54,484 nt of DNA from Clostridia bacterium (GCA_017461945.1 JAFTSB010000050.1:1-54484), one strand, 5' to 3'. Shown: positions 25,210 through 34,861, counted from the first letter of the stretch. Notes: a model not told the origin generated them from the sequence alone. Numbers and translations: made by a program.

Positions 25210-25962
25210 TCAGCCCAGTAAAACATCGGTGATCAGCATGACGCAAAATCCCACCAGCAAGGCATAGGTGGCGCCGCGTTGACTGCCGTGGGCATGGGTT
25301 TCGGGAATCATTTCATCGCTGATCACATACAGCATCGTTCCCCCCGCAAAGGCCAGGGCAAAGGGCAAAATCACCGATGCTATGGAAACGGCAAAATAGC
25401 CGATCAGCGTTCCAACCACCTCAATCAGGCCGGTGATCATAGCACAAACAAAGGTTTTGCGCGCCGAGACCCCGGCGGCCAGCATGGGGCCAATGATCAC
25501 CATTCCCTCCGGAATGTTTTGCAGGGCGATGCCGCCTGCAATGATCAGCGCTTGGGCGGTGTTTCCTGCGCCAAAGCCCACACCGGCAGCAATGCCCTCG
25601 GGCAGGTTGTGAATGGCGATAGCCGTGACGAATAGTAGCACCTTGCCAAGCTTGGCGTTGTGGTGCATTTCATCCTCCGGCCCCATCAGCTTGTGCAGAT
25701 GCGGTACCAGCTTATCCACCAGGTTGAGGCAGGCTGCTCCAACGAAAATACCAGCAACGGTAATCAGAATTTTAAACCGTCCGCCGTATTCCAGCGAGGG
25801 CAGGATCAACCCCAGCACCGCTGCGGCCAGCATGACACCGGCGGCAAAGGATAAGACGATATCCGAAAACTTATGGGAAATATTTTTAAAAATAAAACCG
25901 ATCAGCGCACCGATCACGGTGGCTCCGCCCACACCAAGGGCGGTGATCAAAACCATTTGCAT
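25210..25962 (-). CDS. ZIP-family metal transporter
   Basis: A 250-residue membrane protein with about eight helices. The metal pathway of ZIP proteins is clear: HNLPEGIAAGVGFG in helix IV and QNIPEGMVIIGPM in helix V, the second with Gln-Asn in place of the usual His. It matches ZupT-like bacterial importers of zinc, iron or manganese. It ends 9 bp before a terminator and lies 37 bp downstream of the fprA-like stop. Confidence 0.9.
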   Translation of the reverse strand: MQMVLITALGVGGATVIGALIGFIFKNISHKFSDIVLSFAAGVMLAAAVLGLILPSLEYGGRFKILITVAGIFVGAACLNLVDKLVPHLHKLMGPEDEMHHNAKLGKVLLFVTAIAIHNLPEGIAAGVGFGAGNTAQALIIAGGIALQNIPEGMVIIGPMLAAGVSARKTFVCAMITGLIEVVGTLIGYFAVSIASVILPFALAFAGGTMLYVISDEMIPETHAHGSQRGATYALLVGFCVMLITDVLLG

Positions 25963-25999
25963 AAACTCTCCTTGTTCGCTTTGCCAAGGGGCAAGATGA

Positions 26000-27154
26000 T
26001 TAACGGGTCAGCTCCGCAGCCATAGTCTTCAGTTGTTCTCTGCTGCCGTCATTCAGGGCAGACAAAATTCTGACCGTGGTTTCGGTAAAGGTCAGATCAG
26101 GGCAAGATTCCAGCATGCTGCGCATGGTTTTGGCGGCGCTGGGCGCCCAGCTCCCGTTTTCCACCAAGCCAATGGTGCGGCCGCGGAAATTCCGCTCTGT
26201 CAGATGATGGATGAACTCCTGCATAAAGGGGAAAATGCCGTTGTTGTAGGTGGTGGTGGCAAGCACCAGCTTTCCGTAGCGGAAAGCGTCCTCCACGGCC
26301 TCGGCCATATCGCATCTGGCAAGATCATTGACCGTCACCTTAGGGCAACCGGCCTCGCGCAGCAGCTCCGCCAACTCCTCCACGGCCTGCTTGGTGTTGC
26401 CGTAAACCGAGGTGTAGGCAATGACCACGCCCTCGCTTTCCACACCGTAGCTGGACCAAGTGTGATAAAGGTTGAGATAATAGCCCAGATTCTCATTCAA
26501 CACGGGACCGTGCAAAGGGCAGATGGTTTGCACATCCAAGGCGGCTGCCTTTTTGAGCAGAGTCTGCACCTGCGCACCATACTTGCCTACGATGCCGATA
26601 TAGTAACGTCTGGCTTCGCAAGCCCAATCCTCCTCCACATCCAAGGCACCGAATTTGCCAAACGCATCGGCAGAAAACAGAATGCGATCGGTGCTGTCAT
26701 AGGTCACGATGACCTCGGGCCAATGGACCATGGGCGCGGTGACAAAGGTCAACTGATGGCGACCAAGTGAGAGGGTGTCACCCTCTCCCACGACCATACG
26801 ATGATCGGCAAAATCCGTGCCGAAAAAGTTTTTCATCATAACGAAGGCTTGCTTGGACCCCACGATCACGGCATTGGGATAAGAATTGACAAACTGCATC
26901 ATACTGGCCGAATGGTCGGGCTCCATGTGTTGTACGATCAGATAATCGGGGGTGCGATCTCCCAATGTCTCCTTCAGATTCTGCAGCCATACGTCGCCAA
27001 AACGGCGGTCTACGGAGTCAAGCACCGCCACCTTTTCGTCCAAAATGACATACGAGTTATAGGCCATGCCATGGGGCACCTCATATTGCCCCTCGAACAG
27101 GTCAATATCATGATCGTTAACGCCAATATATTTTACATCCTGTGTGATCTTCAT
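26000..27154 (-). CDS. fprA: anaerobic flavodiiron protein (FprA/A-type FDP)
   Basis: A 384-residue two-domain cytoplasmic enzyme. The N-terminal metallo-beta-lactamase-like domain has the diiron ligands of flavodiiron proteins (HMEPDHS, VHWPEV, SADAFG, CPLHGPV); the C-terminal flavodoxin domain starts at YTSVYGNTK, the FMN phosphate loop, and has NGSWAPSAAK. Family members reduce O2 to water or NO to N2O, protecting strict anaerobes. GGAGG nine bases before ATG 27154 sets the start; an ATG six codons upstream overlaps the ribosome-binding site. It has a good promoter of its own. Confidence 0.93.
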   Translation of the reverse strand: MKITQDVKYIGVNDHDIDLFEGQYEVPHGMAYNSYVILDEKVAVLDSVDRRFGDVWLQNLKETLGDRTPDYLIVQHMEPDHSASMMQFVNSYPNAVIVGSKQAFVMMKNFFGTDFADHRMVVGEGDTLSLGRHQLTFVTAPMVHWPEVIVTYDSTDRILFSADAFGKFGALDVEEDWACEARRYYIGIVGKYGAQVQTLLKKAAALDVQTICPLHGPVLNENLGYYLNLYHTWSSYGVESEGVVIAYTSVYGNTKQAVEELAELLREAGCPKVTVNDLARCDMAEAVEDAFRYGKLVLATTTYNNGIFPFMQEFIHHLTERNFRGRTIGLVENGSWAPSAAKTMRSMLESCPDLTFTETTVRILSALNDGSREQLKTMAAELTR

Positions 27155-27186
27155 CCTCTTGTACCTCCACATATCTTATTGTCTTT

Positions 27187-27215
27187 ATTATAACATACCC
27201 CACTTGGGATTGCAA
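27187..27215 (-). promoter_or_regulatory. promoter of fprA
   Basis: On the minus strand, TTGCAA (27210-27215), 17 bp, TATAAT (27187-27192). Confidence 0.7.
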
Positions 27216-27258
27216 TATCGGAGCCGCAACCACATTGTAACTTTTCGTATATTTTTTG

Positions 27259-28104
27259 TTAAATACGGATTCGCGTGCCGCGATATTCACGAGGTGTCAT
27301 TCCCTTGTACCGTTTGAATATTTTTGAAAAATAGCTGATGTCGTTAAAGCCGTTTTCAAAGGCAGCCTCGGTAATATTCTTCCCTTCCTCACTCATAGAA
27401 AGGCAAGCGCGCTCGACACGCAAGCGGTTGATGTAATCTATGGGACTGTTGCCGGTGTACTCCTTAAAAAAGCGGCAAAGGTACTTTTCGCTGACCTTGG
27501 CTATCTCGGCAAGCTGCTGTAGGGTGATGGGGGCTGCATAGTTTTTCTCGATCCAATGCAGCAATTCTGCCATCATGTGTCTGCGGTGATCGGTACGACT
27601 GCCAGGGCGGATACACCCTCCCCGATACAAAAGCAACGCAACGCGAGCCACCAGGCTGTAAGCCTCCAGCTCATAGTAGGGCTGCGCGGTGCAAAGGCAA
27701 TCGATCAAGCGAGAGAGGGTTGAAGCCAGATCGGGGGTGGCCATCAGGCGCTTTTGATCCACCTCGCCCCCAAGCAAGGGCAGCACGTAATCGCCAATTC
27801 TGCCCGAGGCCTGCCTGGATAGCATATTCAAGTGAAAGACCACGCACTCATAAGCGGCGTCGCAGGGATCGGCACGGTGCAACACGCCGCTGCCGATCAA
27901 GGCTAGCTCCCCTGCCCCCAGCACGTATTCGGTGTTGTTCAGATAAAGATGCAGGGCGCCCTGCCGCACACGTACCACCTCAAGCTCCCGGTGCCAATGC
28001 AGCTGCATTTCATAGCGAGGGTGGGCCACATCTATATCATAATATTCCATGGGGAAGTCAGGTGCGCCATGCTGTTTTTTCTCGCGATAGCCCTCGTGAT
28101 TCAT
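27259..28104 (-). CDS. AraC-family transcriptional regulator
   Basis: A 281-residue regulator with an N-terminal cupin-like ligand domain (MQLHWHRELEVVRVRQGALHLYL) and a C-terminal double AraC helix-turn-helix ending FNDISYFSKIFKRYKGMTPREYR. AGGAGG before the ATG sets the start. It is divergent from fucI across 114 bp, so activation of fucI in response to a sugar is the natural reading. Confidence 0.9.
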   Translation of the reverse strand: MNHEGYREKKQHGAPDFPMEYYDIDVAHPRYEMQLHWHRELEVVRVRQGALHLYLNNTEYVLGAGELALIGSGVLHRADPCDAAYECVVFHLNMLSRQASGRIGDYVLPLLGGEVDQKRLMATPDLASTLSRLIDCLCTAQPYYELEAYSLVARVALLLYRGGCIRPGSRTDHRRHMMAELLHWIEKNYAAPITLQQLAEIAKVSEKYLCRFFKEYTGNSPIDYINRLRVERACLSMSEEGKNITEAAFENGFNDISYFSKIFKRYKGMTPREYRGTRIRI

Positions 28105-28177
28105 GATTTCCTCCTAAAAAGCGAATATCGTTATAGTTTGTGCAAAAATTCTACAAGCATTTTACCATAAAATATAC

Positions 28178-28183
28178 TATAAT
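28178..28183 (+). promoter_or_regulatory. -10 element of fucI
   Basis: TATAAT lies 35 bp before the fucI start, but no acceptable -35 is present 17 bp upstream, as expected when an activator such as the divergent AraC protein is needed. Inverted words TTTTAC and GTAAAA flank the box. Confidence 0.45.
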
Positions 28184-28218
28184 GCAATTGTAAAATAAAA
28201 AATACGGAGGTTTTTTTC

Positions 28219-30015
28219 ATGGCTGAAAACAGACTTGTGGGTGCCTATCCCGTCATTGGCATCCGCCCCACCATCGATGGCAGACGCGGCGTTTTAAAGG
28301 TGCGTGAATCGCTGGAGGAGCAAACCATGGCTATGGCCAGAAATGCGGCCAAGCTTTTTACCGAAAACTTGAAATATTCCAACGGTGAGCCTGTTAAGGT
28401 CGTGATCGCTGACACCACCATTGGCCGTGTGGGTGAAGCTGCCGCTTGTGCAGATAAATTCCGCCGTGAGGGTGTGGACATCACCTTGACCGTAACCCCC
28501 TGCTGGTGCTATGGTGCAGAAACCATGGACATGGATCCCCACACCATTAAGGCTGTTTGGGGCTTTAACGGTACCGAGCGCCCCGGTGCGGTGTATCTGG
28601 CATCGGTATTGGCGACCCACGCGCAAAAGGGGCTCCCTGCCTTTGGCATTTACGGCCACGACGTACAGGACTGCGACAATACCGAAATTCCCGCAGACGT
28701 ACGCGAGAAATTGCTCCGTTTTGGTCGTGCGGCTATCGCCGTTTCCACCATGCGTGGCAAATCCTATTTGCAGATCGGCTCGATCTGCATGGGCATCGGC
28801 GGCTCAATTATTGACACCAACTTTATTGAGGATTATCTGGGCATGCGCGTGGAATCGGTGGACGAGGTAGAGATCATTCGCCGTATGACCGAGGGCGTTT
28901 TTGACCATGCGGAATATGAAAAAGCCCTTGCCTGGGTCAAGAAAAACTGCATAGAAGGTTTTGACAAAAACCCTGAGGAGCTGCAGCGCACCCGTGAGCA
29001 AAAGGATGCTGACTGGGAATTTGTCGTCAAGATGATGGTCATCATCAAGGATCTGATGAACGGCAACACCAACCTCCCTGCCGGATGCGAGGAGGAAATG
29101 GTGGGCCACAACGCCATTGCCGCCGGTTTTCAGGGGCAGAGACAATGGACCGACTTTTATCCCAACTGTGACTTCCCCGAGTCGATGCTGAATACCTCCT
29201 TTGACTGGAACGGCGCCAGAGAACCCTATATTCTGGCCACCGAGAACGATGTGCTCAACGGCATCGGTATGCTGTTTATGAAGCTGCTGACCAACCGCGC
29301 CCAAATGTTTGCCGACGTACGCACCTATTGGAGCGGTGATGCTGTGAAGCGTGTGACCGGCTATGAGATCACCGGAAAAGCCAAGGAAGCGGATGGCTTT
29401 ATCCATCTGATCAACTCCGGTGCCTGCTGCCTGGATGCCAACGGTGCCGCCAAGGATAAGAACGGCAATCCTGTTATGAAGCCTTGGTATGAGGTAACCG
29501 AGGCGGATCAAAAGGCCATTATGGAAAACTCCACCTGGAATTATGCCGACCTTGGCTATTTCCGCGGCGGCGGCTATTCCTCCCGTTTTGTCACCAAGGG
29601 CGAAATGCCTGCCACCATGATCCGACTCAATCTGGTCAAGGGACTGGGCCCCGTGCTGCAGATCGCCGAGGGCTGGACGGTAGAGCTGCCCGACGAAGTC
29701 ACCGATGCACTTTGGAAGCGCACCGACTATACCTGGCCCTGCACCTGGTTTGCCCCCCGTGTCACCGGCGAGGGTGCCTTTAAGACAGCCTATGACGTGA
29801 TGAACAACTGGGGTGCCAATCACGGCGCTATCTCCTATGGCCATATCGGCGCCGATCTGATCACCCTGTGCTCGATGCTGCGCATCCCCGTTTGTATGCA
29901 CAACGTGCCTGAGGAAAAGATCTTCCGCCCTGCCGCGTGGAACGCCTTTGGCATGGATAAGGAGGGGCAGGACTATCGCGCCTGCGCCGCCTACGGCCCA
30001 TTGTTTAAAAAGTAA
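28219..30015 (+). CDS. fucI: L-fucose isomerase
   Basis: A 598-residue enzyme that converts L-fucose to L-fuculose (and D-arabinose to D-ribulose) in the cytoplasm. Length and the opening [22 protein letters not shown] match FucI. The Mn-binding Glu and Asp lie in the [10 protein letters not shown]...ATENDVLNG region and the C-terminal His in [15 protein letters not shown] good ribosome-binding site (ACGGAGG) precedes the ATG. FucK, FucA and a transporter are not adjacent, so the pathway must be completed elsewhere. Fits growth on mucin or milk glycans. Confidence 0.95.
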   Translation: MAENRLVGAYPVIGIRPTIDGRRGVLKVRESLEEQTMAMARNAAKLFTENLKYSNGEPVKVVIADTTIGRVGEAAACADKFRREGVDITLTVTPCWCYGAETMDMDPHTIKAVWGFNGTERPGAVYLASVLATHAQKGLPAFGIYGHDVQDCDNTEIPADVREKLLRFGRAAIAVSTMRGKSYLQIGSICMGIGGSIIDTNFIEDYLGMRVESVDEVEIIRRMTEGVFDHAEYEKALAWVKKNCIEGFDKNPEELQRTREQKDADWEFVVKMMVIIKDLMNGNTNLPAGCEEEMVGHNAIAAGFQGQRQWTDFYPNCDFPESMLNTSFDWNGAREPYILATENDVLNGIGMLFMKLLTNRAQMFADVRTYWSGDAVKRVTGYEITGKAKEADGFIHLINSGACCLDANGAAKDKNGNPVMKPWYEVTEADQKAIMENSTWNYADLGYFRGGGYSSRFVTKGEMPATMIRLNLVKGLGPVLQIAEGWTVELPDEVTDALWKRTDYTWPCTWFAPRVTGEGAFKTAYDVMNNWGANHGAISYGHIGADLITLCSMLRIPVCMHNVPEEKIFRPAAWNAFGMDKEGQDYRACAAYGPLFKK

Positions 30016-30053
30016 TAAAAAACCGCACCGAATGGTATTCGGTGCGGTTTTTT
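30016..30053 (+). terminator. terminator of fucI, bidirectional
   Basis: AAAAAACCGCACCGAAT, loop, ATTCGGTGCGGTTTTTT; it also serves the convergent DegV gene. Confidence 0.9.
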
Positions 30054-30076
30054 GTGATACGTATTGGCGTTTTTGG

Positions 30077-30931
30077 TTATTTCTTCTTGAAAAAGGCCAA
30101 GCCGTAGCAGCCGGGGCCGCCGTGCGAGCCCACAACGGGACCCATGGCGCAAACCATCTCATCACCCTTCAACTGCATCTCGGCGCCATAGCGGCCCTGT
30201 AGCTTTTCGATCTGCTCTTGCGCTTGTGCGCTACCAAAGCACATAGGGAGTGTAAAGTCGCGCTCCTCGACCACGTGATCGGCCACCCACTTGGAGGCTT
30301 TGCCCTGGCCCAGCGCCTTGGCAGCAACCTCAACCTTCTTTTCTACGTATACAATGGGCTTAAGGCGCAGCATAGAACCCAACGCCATAGCAGCAGCGGA
30401 CAAGCGGCCACCGGCACGCAGGCAGCGGAGATCGTCGATCACCACGTAAAGCCAGATGCGGCTGTTGAGATCCTCTCCCTGACGAACGATCTCCTCCACG
30501 GTCATGTCGGGTTGCTGTGCCAGCTTGGCAATCTCGGCAACCAGCAGACCCAAGCCAAAGGTCGTCACATAGGTATCAAACAGATGTACATTCTTCATTT
30601 CCAAGGACTCGATCGCCTTGGCAGCGCTGTTATGAGTATTGCTGATCTCCTTAGCAATGGTCAGCACCAGAACAAAGGTATCCTCCACATTGGCATAGGG
30701 GCGCAGGGCATCCTCAAAATCCAGGATGGTGGCCTGTGAGGTGGTGGGCAGCGCCTTTCCGTTTTTCAAGCAGTCATTCAAATGGCCGTAAAACTCCTCC
30801 TCGCTCACATCAACAGCGCGGTGTGCCTGGCCGTTCATGATCACGCCAAGAGAAACAACGTCAATGTCGTATTTTTCGGTAATCTCGCGGGGCAGATCGG
30901 CAGTGGAATCGGTAATAACCTTGATCTTCAT
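30077..30931 (-). CDS. DegV-family fatty-acid-binding protein
   Basis: A 284-residue DegV protein. The N-terminal motif ITDSTADLP, then LGVIMNG, LPTTSQ, LSGT-equivalent ISNTHNSA and LRAGGRLSAA are family landmarks. DegV/FakB proteins bind a fatty acid and in Firmicutes present it to the kinase FakA. AAGGAG before the ATG supports the start. Single-gene unit. Confidence 0.92.
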   Translation of the reverse strand: MKIKVITDSTADLPREITEKYDIDVVSLGVIMNGQAHRAVDVSEEEFYGHLNDCLKNGKALPTTSQATILDFEDALRPYANVEDTFVLVLTIAKEISNTHNSAAKAIESLEMKNVHLFDTYVTTFGLGLLVAEIAKLAQQPDMTVEEIVRQGEDLNSRIWLYVVIDDLRCLRAGGRLSAAAMALGSMLRLKPIVYVEKKVEVAAKALGQGKASKWVADHVVEERDFTLPMCFGSAQAQEQIEKLQGRYGAEMQLKGDEMVCAMGPVVGSHGGPGCYGLAFFKKK

Positions 30932-31088
30932 ATTCTTCTCCTTTTTGGTTTAATGCCCACAGTATAGCGCGCAGGCGTTTCGATTTTGTTAAAGTATGAT
31001 GTTACATTTGTAATATACCATATTTTTTTTAAAAAAGCAACACTCCAGCGGCCATGTGTGGCAAATCGGCCCTTACGTGTCACACTAA

Positions 31089-31126
31089 GAAAAAACACCC
31101 GTGTGACCGTTTTGATCACACGGGTG
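31089..31126 (-). terminator. terminator of the ECF S-component gene
   Basis: Arms CACCCGTGTGA (31096-31106) and TCACACGGGTG (31116-31126), with AAAAA giving a T-run on the minus strand. Confidence 0.8.
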
Positions 31127-31133
31127 CGACTTT

Positions 31134-31817
31134 TCAGCGTTTGAATTGCTTTACAACGATCCCGGTAATGCGATAGATCGCAGGGGACAGGATCAGGTTA
31201 AACAGCAACTCGATTGCGAAATTGACCAGGATGATAGCGCCAAAGAAATACCCCACGGACACGGCACCGGCCAAATAGGATTGCAGGGTTTTCATAATGA
31301 CAAGCATACCAAGTAAGAAAAGGCCGGTATTGCAGATGGGTGCGGTAGCGGATGCCACGATCACAGAGCCAAAGCGCCAACGACCGTGGAGCGCACGGTG
31401 AACCAAGGGCGGAACAAAACCGGCCACGGTACCCTTTACAATGCAAATCAAAGCCGTCATAACGGGTTGATTGGCAAATAGGAATGCCGTGAAGGGATCG
31501 GAACCCAGCACACCGCACCAGACAAACACAAAAAGACCGAAGACAAAGCCAAGAAACGCGCCCGCTTTGACACCCAGGATCAGACCACCGATGACAATGG
31601 GGATCAGGACCAAAGACAGCGAGGTAGAACCCGGCATGGGAATTGCGCTGCCCCAAAGCTGTAGTACCACGACCAAGGCGGTCAGAATGGCCAGCGTGAC
31701 CATATACTGGGTCTTGTTCTTGTGGAGTCTGCGAGGGCCGGAACGTGCCGCTGTGGCCGTTTTTGTGGTGGTTGCCGTATCCTGCTCCGGCAAGCCTTGA
31801 TTTTTGTTTTCTTCCAT
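31134..31817 (-). CDS. ECF transporter substrate-binding (S) component
   Basis: A 227-residue membrane protein with about six helices after a polar N-terminus. The first helix (TLAILTALVVVLQLWG) and the loop PGSTSLSLVLIPIVIGGLILG followed by GAFLGFVFGL are typical S-component features of energy-coupling-factor vitamin transporters. It would need the shared EcfA/A'/T module encoded elsewhere. It lies 126 bp downstream of the coaX-like gene, so pantothenate is one candidate; folate and riboflavin are others. AAAGGAGG before the ATG supports the start. Just upstream of it is a small hairpin GGGG-TAAAGT-CCCC that could modulate translation; no known riboswitch was recognised. Confidence 0.85.
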   Translation of the reverse strand: MEENKNQGLPEQDTATTTKTATAARSGPRRLHKNKTQYMVTLAILTALVVVLQLWGSAIPMPGSTSLSLVLIPIVIGGLILGVKAGAFLGFVFGLFVFVWCGVLGSDPFTAFLFANQPVMTALICIVKGTVAGFVPPLVHRALHGRWRFGSVIVASATAPICNTGLFLLGMLVIMKTLQSYLAGAVSVGYFFGAIILVNFAIELLFNLILSPAIYRITGIVVKQFKR

Positions 31818-31943
31818 GAGAAAACCTCCTTTGGGGACTTTACCCCATGCTGTCGCCTTGCCATTACAAGTGCAACGCAGTTCAAATTTATCTGTTCAGA
31901 AGGCAGCGCGCAACTGCATTCTTCCAAGATCTGTCGAAAATTT

Positions 31944-32768
31944 TCAAACACGTGTTGATTTTTTTGCTACTTTTCCGTCATTAAGAGTAGCCAATCGGTA
32001 CAAGCCGCGATGGCTGAGCAGTCCGTCGTATTGCGCACCACGAGAAAGAAGCGGGAGCAATAACTCAGCCTCATCACCCGTGGCAATCACAGGCAATGTA
32101 CCCTTTCCGATCTCCTTTTCAAAGCGAGCGATCAGCCCCTCTACTGCGGCAACGTGCCCCAGCACCACGCCCGATCGGATGCTGTCACCCGTGTTGGTAC
32201 CAACAGCGCGTTGGGGCTGAGTCAACGAGACGGTTACCAGCTGTGCCGTGCTTTTTTTCAGCACGTCAGTGGACAATGCTACACCGGGCAAAATTGAGCA
32301 TCCCAGGAATACGGGAGCCTCCTTCCCCTCGCAAACAGCGGAGAGCGTGGTAACAGCCCCCAAATTCAGCACAAGAAAGGGAGGCTTTTGCAATGCCAGC
32401 GCGCCGGCGGCCATTGCCACCAGATCAGCGCCGAGATCGCCGGGCACATCGGTGCGGATGGTTAATCCGGAGCGAAGGCCGGGCCCGACGGTGAGGCAGA
32501 TCAAATCGGGATACAGCTGTTGCAGAGCGCGGCAGATCTCACCAGTCAGCATCGGCACCACCGATGCAACAATGGCCACCCGAGGCTTGGCTTCGGGAGC
32601 CTTTTGCGAGAAGGTAGCCCCCAACAAAGCAGCATATTCATCGGCCGTGCGCGGCGCTTGTGCCGCCAGTGATACCGTAGCAACGGGGATAGCGTCACGT
32701 GGATCTTTTCCTTTTTCAAATATCGCAAAAGACAAAATGCGATTACTTATGGTTACAGTCAGCACCAT
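31944..32768 (-). CDS. CoaX-like (type III pantothenate kinase) protein with altered motifs
   Basis: A 274-residue ASKHA-fold protein with the layout of type III pantothenate kinase: VASVVP, VGPGLRSGLTI, GADLVA, GCSILPGVALSTDVLKKSTAQL, IRSGVVLGHVAAVEGLI, VIATGD and HRGLYRL. Three functional motifs differ from active enzymes: the N-terminal DxGNT is TISN, GADR is GADL, and DFGTATT is NLGAVTT, so the N-terminal and middle aspartates are missing. The catalytic-type Asp in GAD remains. It may be a non-catalytic or regulatory paralogue (compare Baf proteins) or a weak enzyme. AAAGGGGAG before ATG 32768 sets the start. Confidence 0.8.
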   Translation of the reverse strand: MVLTVTISNRILSFAIFEKGKDPRDAIPVATVSLAAQAPRTADEYAALLGATFSQKAPEAKPRVAIVASVVPMLTGEICRALQQLYPDLICLTVGPGLRSGLTIRTDVPGDLGADLVAMAAGALALQKPPFLVLNLGAVTTLSAVCEGKEAPVFLGCSILPGVALSTDVLKKSTAQLVTVSLTQPQRAVGTNTGDSIRSGVVLGHVAAVEGLIARFEKEIGKGTLPVIATGDEAELLLPLLSRGAQYDGLLSHRGLYRLATLNDGKVAKKSTRV

Positions 32769-32795
32769 ATGCGCTCCCCTTTCACAGTTTTCTTT

Positions 32796-32824
32796 ATTGT
32801 AACGCGAGAAAAGAATTTTGTCAA
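32796..32824 (-). promoter_or_regulatory. promoter of the coaX-like gene
   Basis: On the minus strand, TTGACA (32819-32824), 17 bp, TACAAT (32796-32801). It probably also drives the ECF S component. Confidence 0.75.
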
Positions 32825-32844
32825 GGCTTTGCGGCATCTTTACA

Positions 32845-32888
32845 AAGCAAAAGGAGCGGAGAACATAGGTGTTCTCCGCTCCTTTGAA
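32845..32888 (-). terminator. terminator of the DUF1836 gene
   Basis: Arms AAGGAGCGGAGAAC (32851-32864) and GTTCTCCGCTCCTT (32871-32884), followed by a T-rich stretch on the minus strand. Confidence 0.8.
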
Positions 32889-32910
32889 ATCAAGCCAAAG
32901 GGATACGATC

Positions 32911-33660
32911 TTATGACTCTTCTCCCTCACCTTGCGGCTGAGGCTCCTCGATCTTGGACATAATGCGATCAGCCCTTTTGATGCTTTTTTGTGCCTTGCG
33001 CTTGCGCTTTTCCACACCGGCCTGCTTTTTGGCGTTGGCCTTTTCCACGTCCTTTTCCTGCTTTTCCTTTTCCTCGCGGTCACGCTGCTCCTGCTCGCGC
33101 GCGGCAAGATCCATATAGCGCCCCTCCAACATTTCGCGGCCGATCTCCTTGAGATAAGCCGAAAGCGAGAGGATATCCAGAAGCGACAAAAAGAAATCGT
33201 AATCCGATTGGGTGGACAGACCGTCCTCCTTCAACATACCGTGCACGACCTCGCCTGCGCGCTTACGGTTATTTTCCTTTAGGCCCAAAAACTGATGGTA
33301 GGCGCGGATCATATCGTCACCGGCAAAGCCGCATTCCTCGCGTACACCGGTCAGCACCCGCTTGATCTCGTCAATGGAGAGCGTATTTTTCAATGCGTAG
33401 ACCAACAGCATCTCCACAATGTGTGCGCGGGAATATTTTTTGCCCGTGATCGGGCTGATGAGCCCGTCCTTGGAATAGTTATTGACCATGGTTTTGGTCA
33501 ACGCACGCCCTTGGTAACGAGGGGTGGATTCGTTATTTTTTTCGGCCACAAGGCTGAGGATCTGATCCAGATACAAATCAATGGCAGGGATATCGGTGTC
33601 AAACAGATCCACATCTCCCACCGCTGCCGCAATGCGCTCACACAGCTCCTGCTCTGTCAT
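32911..33660 (-). CDS. DUF1836 domain protein
   Basis: A 249-residue cytoplasmic protein. Residues about 25-190 form the DUF1836 domain: DIPAIDLYLDQILSL, then LTKTMVNNYSKDGLISPITGKKYSR, a helix-turn-helix-like segment related to MerR folds, and helical VEMLLVYALKNTLSIDEIKRVL. The C-terminal 60 residues are a highly charged helix rich in Lys, Arg and Glu. The family is restricted to Firmicutes and is thought to bind DNA; no function is established. The second of two close ATGs (33660) has the right six-base spacing from AAAGGAGG. Own terminator, so a single-gene unit. Confidence 0.87.
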   Translation of the reverse strand: MTEQELCERIAAAVGDVDLFDTDIPAIDLYLDQILSLVAEKNNESTPRYQGRALTKTMVNNYSKDGLISPITGKKYSRAHIVEMLLVYALKNTLSIDEIKRVLTGVREECGFAGDDMIRAYHQFLGLKENNRKRAGEVVHGMLKEDGLSTQSDYDFFLSLLDILSLSAYLKEIGREMLEGRYMDLAAREQEQRDREEKEKQEKDVEKANAKKQAGVEKRKRKAQKSIKRADRIMSKIEEPQPQGEGEES

Positions 33661-33771
33661 GGTCATCCTCCTTTTGTCATAAAATATACATTCACATTAT
33701 TATATAACATAAAACGGCGAATTTGTCAACCCCGTCGCCGCATTTTGCGGTTTTGATAACCGCGACAAATA

Positions 33772-33804
33772 ACAAGCGAGCCGCACGTATTGCGGCTCGC
33801 TTGT
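33772..33804 (-). terminator. hairpin downstream of the ROK glucokinase
   Basis: Arms ACAAGCGAGCCGCA and TGCGGCTCGCTTGT with a five-base loop. The T-run is better on the plus strand, but by position it ends the glucokinase gene. Confidence 0.65.
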
Positions 33805-33816
33805 CTTTTTGCTATA

Positions 33817-34776
33817 TCAAATGCCAAGGAAAGCGGCACCGATGATGCCGGCATCGTTGCCAAGCTCTGCCACGCAGATCTTGGTGAGAGACACCAGATC
33901 GCCGCCGTACTGCTCCTGGCGCACCAGGGGAATCAAGGGCTTTAACAGGTTTTCCTTTTCGTTGGAAACACCTCCGCCAAGAGAAATGACCTCGGGCTGG
34001 AAAATGTTGATCATATTGCCAAGACCAACGGCCAGATAGGACAGATATTTGTCCACGACCTCTTTGCCTGCCTCGTCCCCTGCACGCATGGCGTCAAAGG
34101 CGGTCTTGCCGGAAACCTTGCCCTTTTCGGCAACCAGCTTTTCAATCAGCGTTTCGCGGCCCTGCGCCTTGCACTCCTCCAGCTTTTCCTTGGTCATACG
34201 GATCAAGGCGGTGGCGGAGCTGTATGCCTCCCAGCAGCCCTTACGGCCGCAGGAACAGGGGGCGCCGTCCTTTTCGATAACGGTATGGCCCAGCTCGCCG
34301 CCGGCGTAGTTGAAGCCCGAGAATACCTTACCGTCGATGATAATGCCGCCACCGACACCGGTGCCCAGCGTGATCATCACCGACTTTTTGGTGCCCTTTG
34401 CGGCGCCGGCCACAGCCTCGCCCCAAGCAGCGGCGTTGGCGTCGTTTTCCACGTGAATATTGGCAATACCGGTGCGCTCACGGAGCATATCGCAGATGTG
34501 CAGCTTGCGGAAAGGCAGATTGTTGGAATACTCCACCACGCCGTCATCATGATTGGCAATACCGGGGCTGGCGATGCCGATGGCATCCACATCAGAGAGC
34601 GCAATGCCCTGATCGGCGCACAGCCGCTTGCAAAGCATGGCAATGTCGTCCACGATCAGTGCCGGATCGCGATGAGCATTGGTGGGAACGCTGTCCTTGC
34701 GTACGATCTGATAGGATTCATTCACAAGACCTGCGGCGATGTTGGTGCCGCCAAGGTCGATACCGATACGAAACAT
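33817..34776 (-). CDS. glcK: ROK-family glucokinase
   Basis: A 319-residue sugar kinase that would phosphorylate glucose at C6 with ATP. It has the phosphate loop GIDLGGTNIAAGLV, the catalytic region ENDANAAAWGE, LGTGVGGGIIIDG and the ROK zinc motif CSCGRKGCWE after ELGHTVI. Length and motifs match Firmicute GlcK rather than ROK repressors, which carry an N-terminal helix-turn-helix. CGAGGT before the ATG. A strong promoter drives it alone. Confidence 0.9.
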   Translation of the reverse strand: MFRIGIDLGGTNIAAGLVNESYQIVRKDSVPTNAHRDPALIVDDIAMLCKRLCADQGIALSDVDAIGIASPGIANHDDGVVEYSNNLPFRKLHICDMLRERTGIANIHVENDANAAAWGEAVAGAAKGTKKSVMITLGTGVGGGIIIDGKVFSGFNYAGGELGHTVIEKDGAPCSCGRKGCWEAYSSATALIRMTKEKLEECKAQGRETLIEKLVAEKGKVSGKTAFDAMRAGDEAGKEVVDKYLSYLAVGLGNMINIFQPEVISLGGGVSNEKENLLKPLIPLVRQEQYGGDLVSLTKICVAELGNDAGIIGAAFLGI

Positions 34777-34832
34777 AATCTACCTCGTTTATACAAATAA
34801 TTCTCCCCGCTCTTACACGGGAATACAGTTAC

Positions 34833-34861
34833 ATTATAAGAGATACTACAAAAAAAGTCAA
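34833..34861 (-). promoter_or_regulatory. promoter of the glucokinase gene
   Basis: On the minus strand, TTGACT (34856-34861), 17 bp, TATAAT (34833-34838). Confidence 0.75.

Noticed and set aside
31818-31943. Riboswitch in front of the ECF S component
   Set aside because: The 126-base leader has a small hairpin near the ribosome-binding site but does not match the folate, riboflavin, TPP or preQ1 consensus as far as I can judge by eye.
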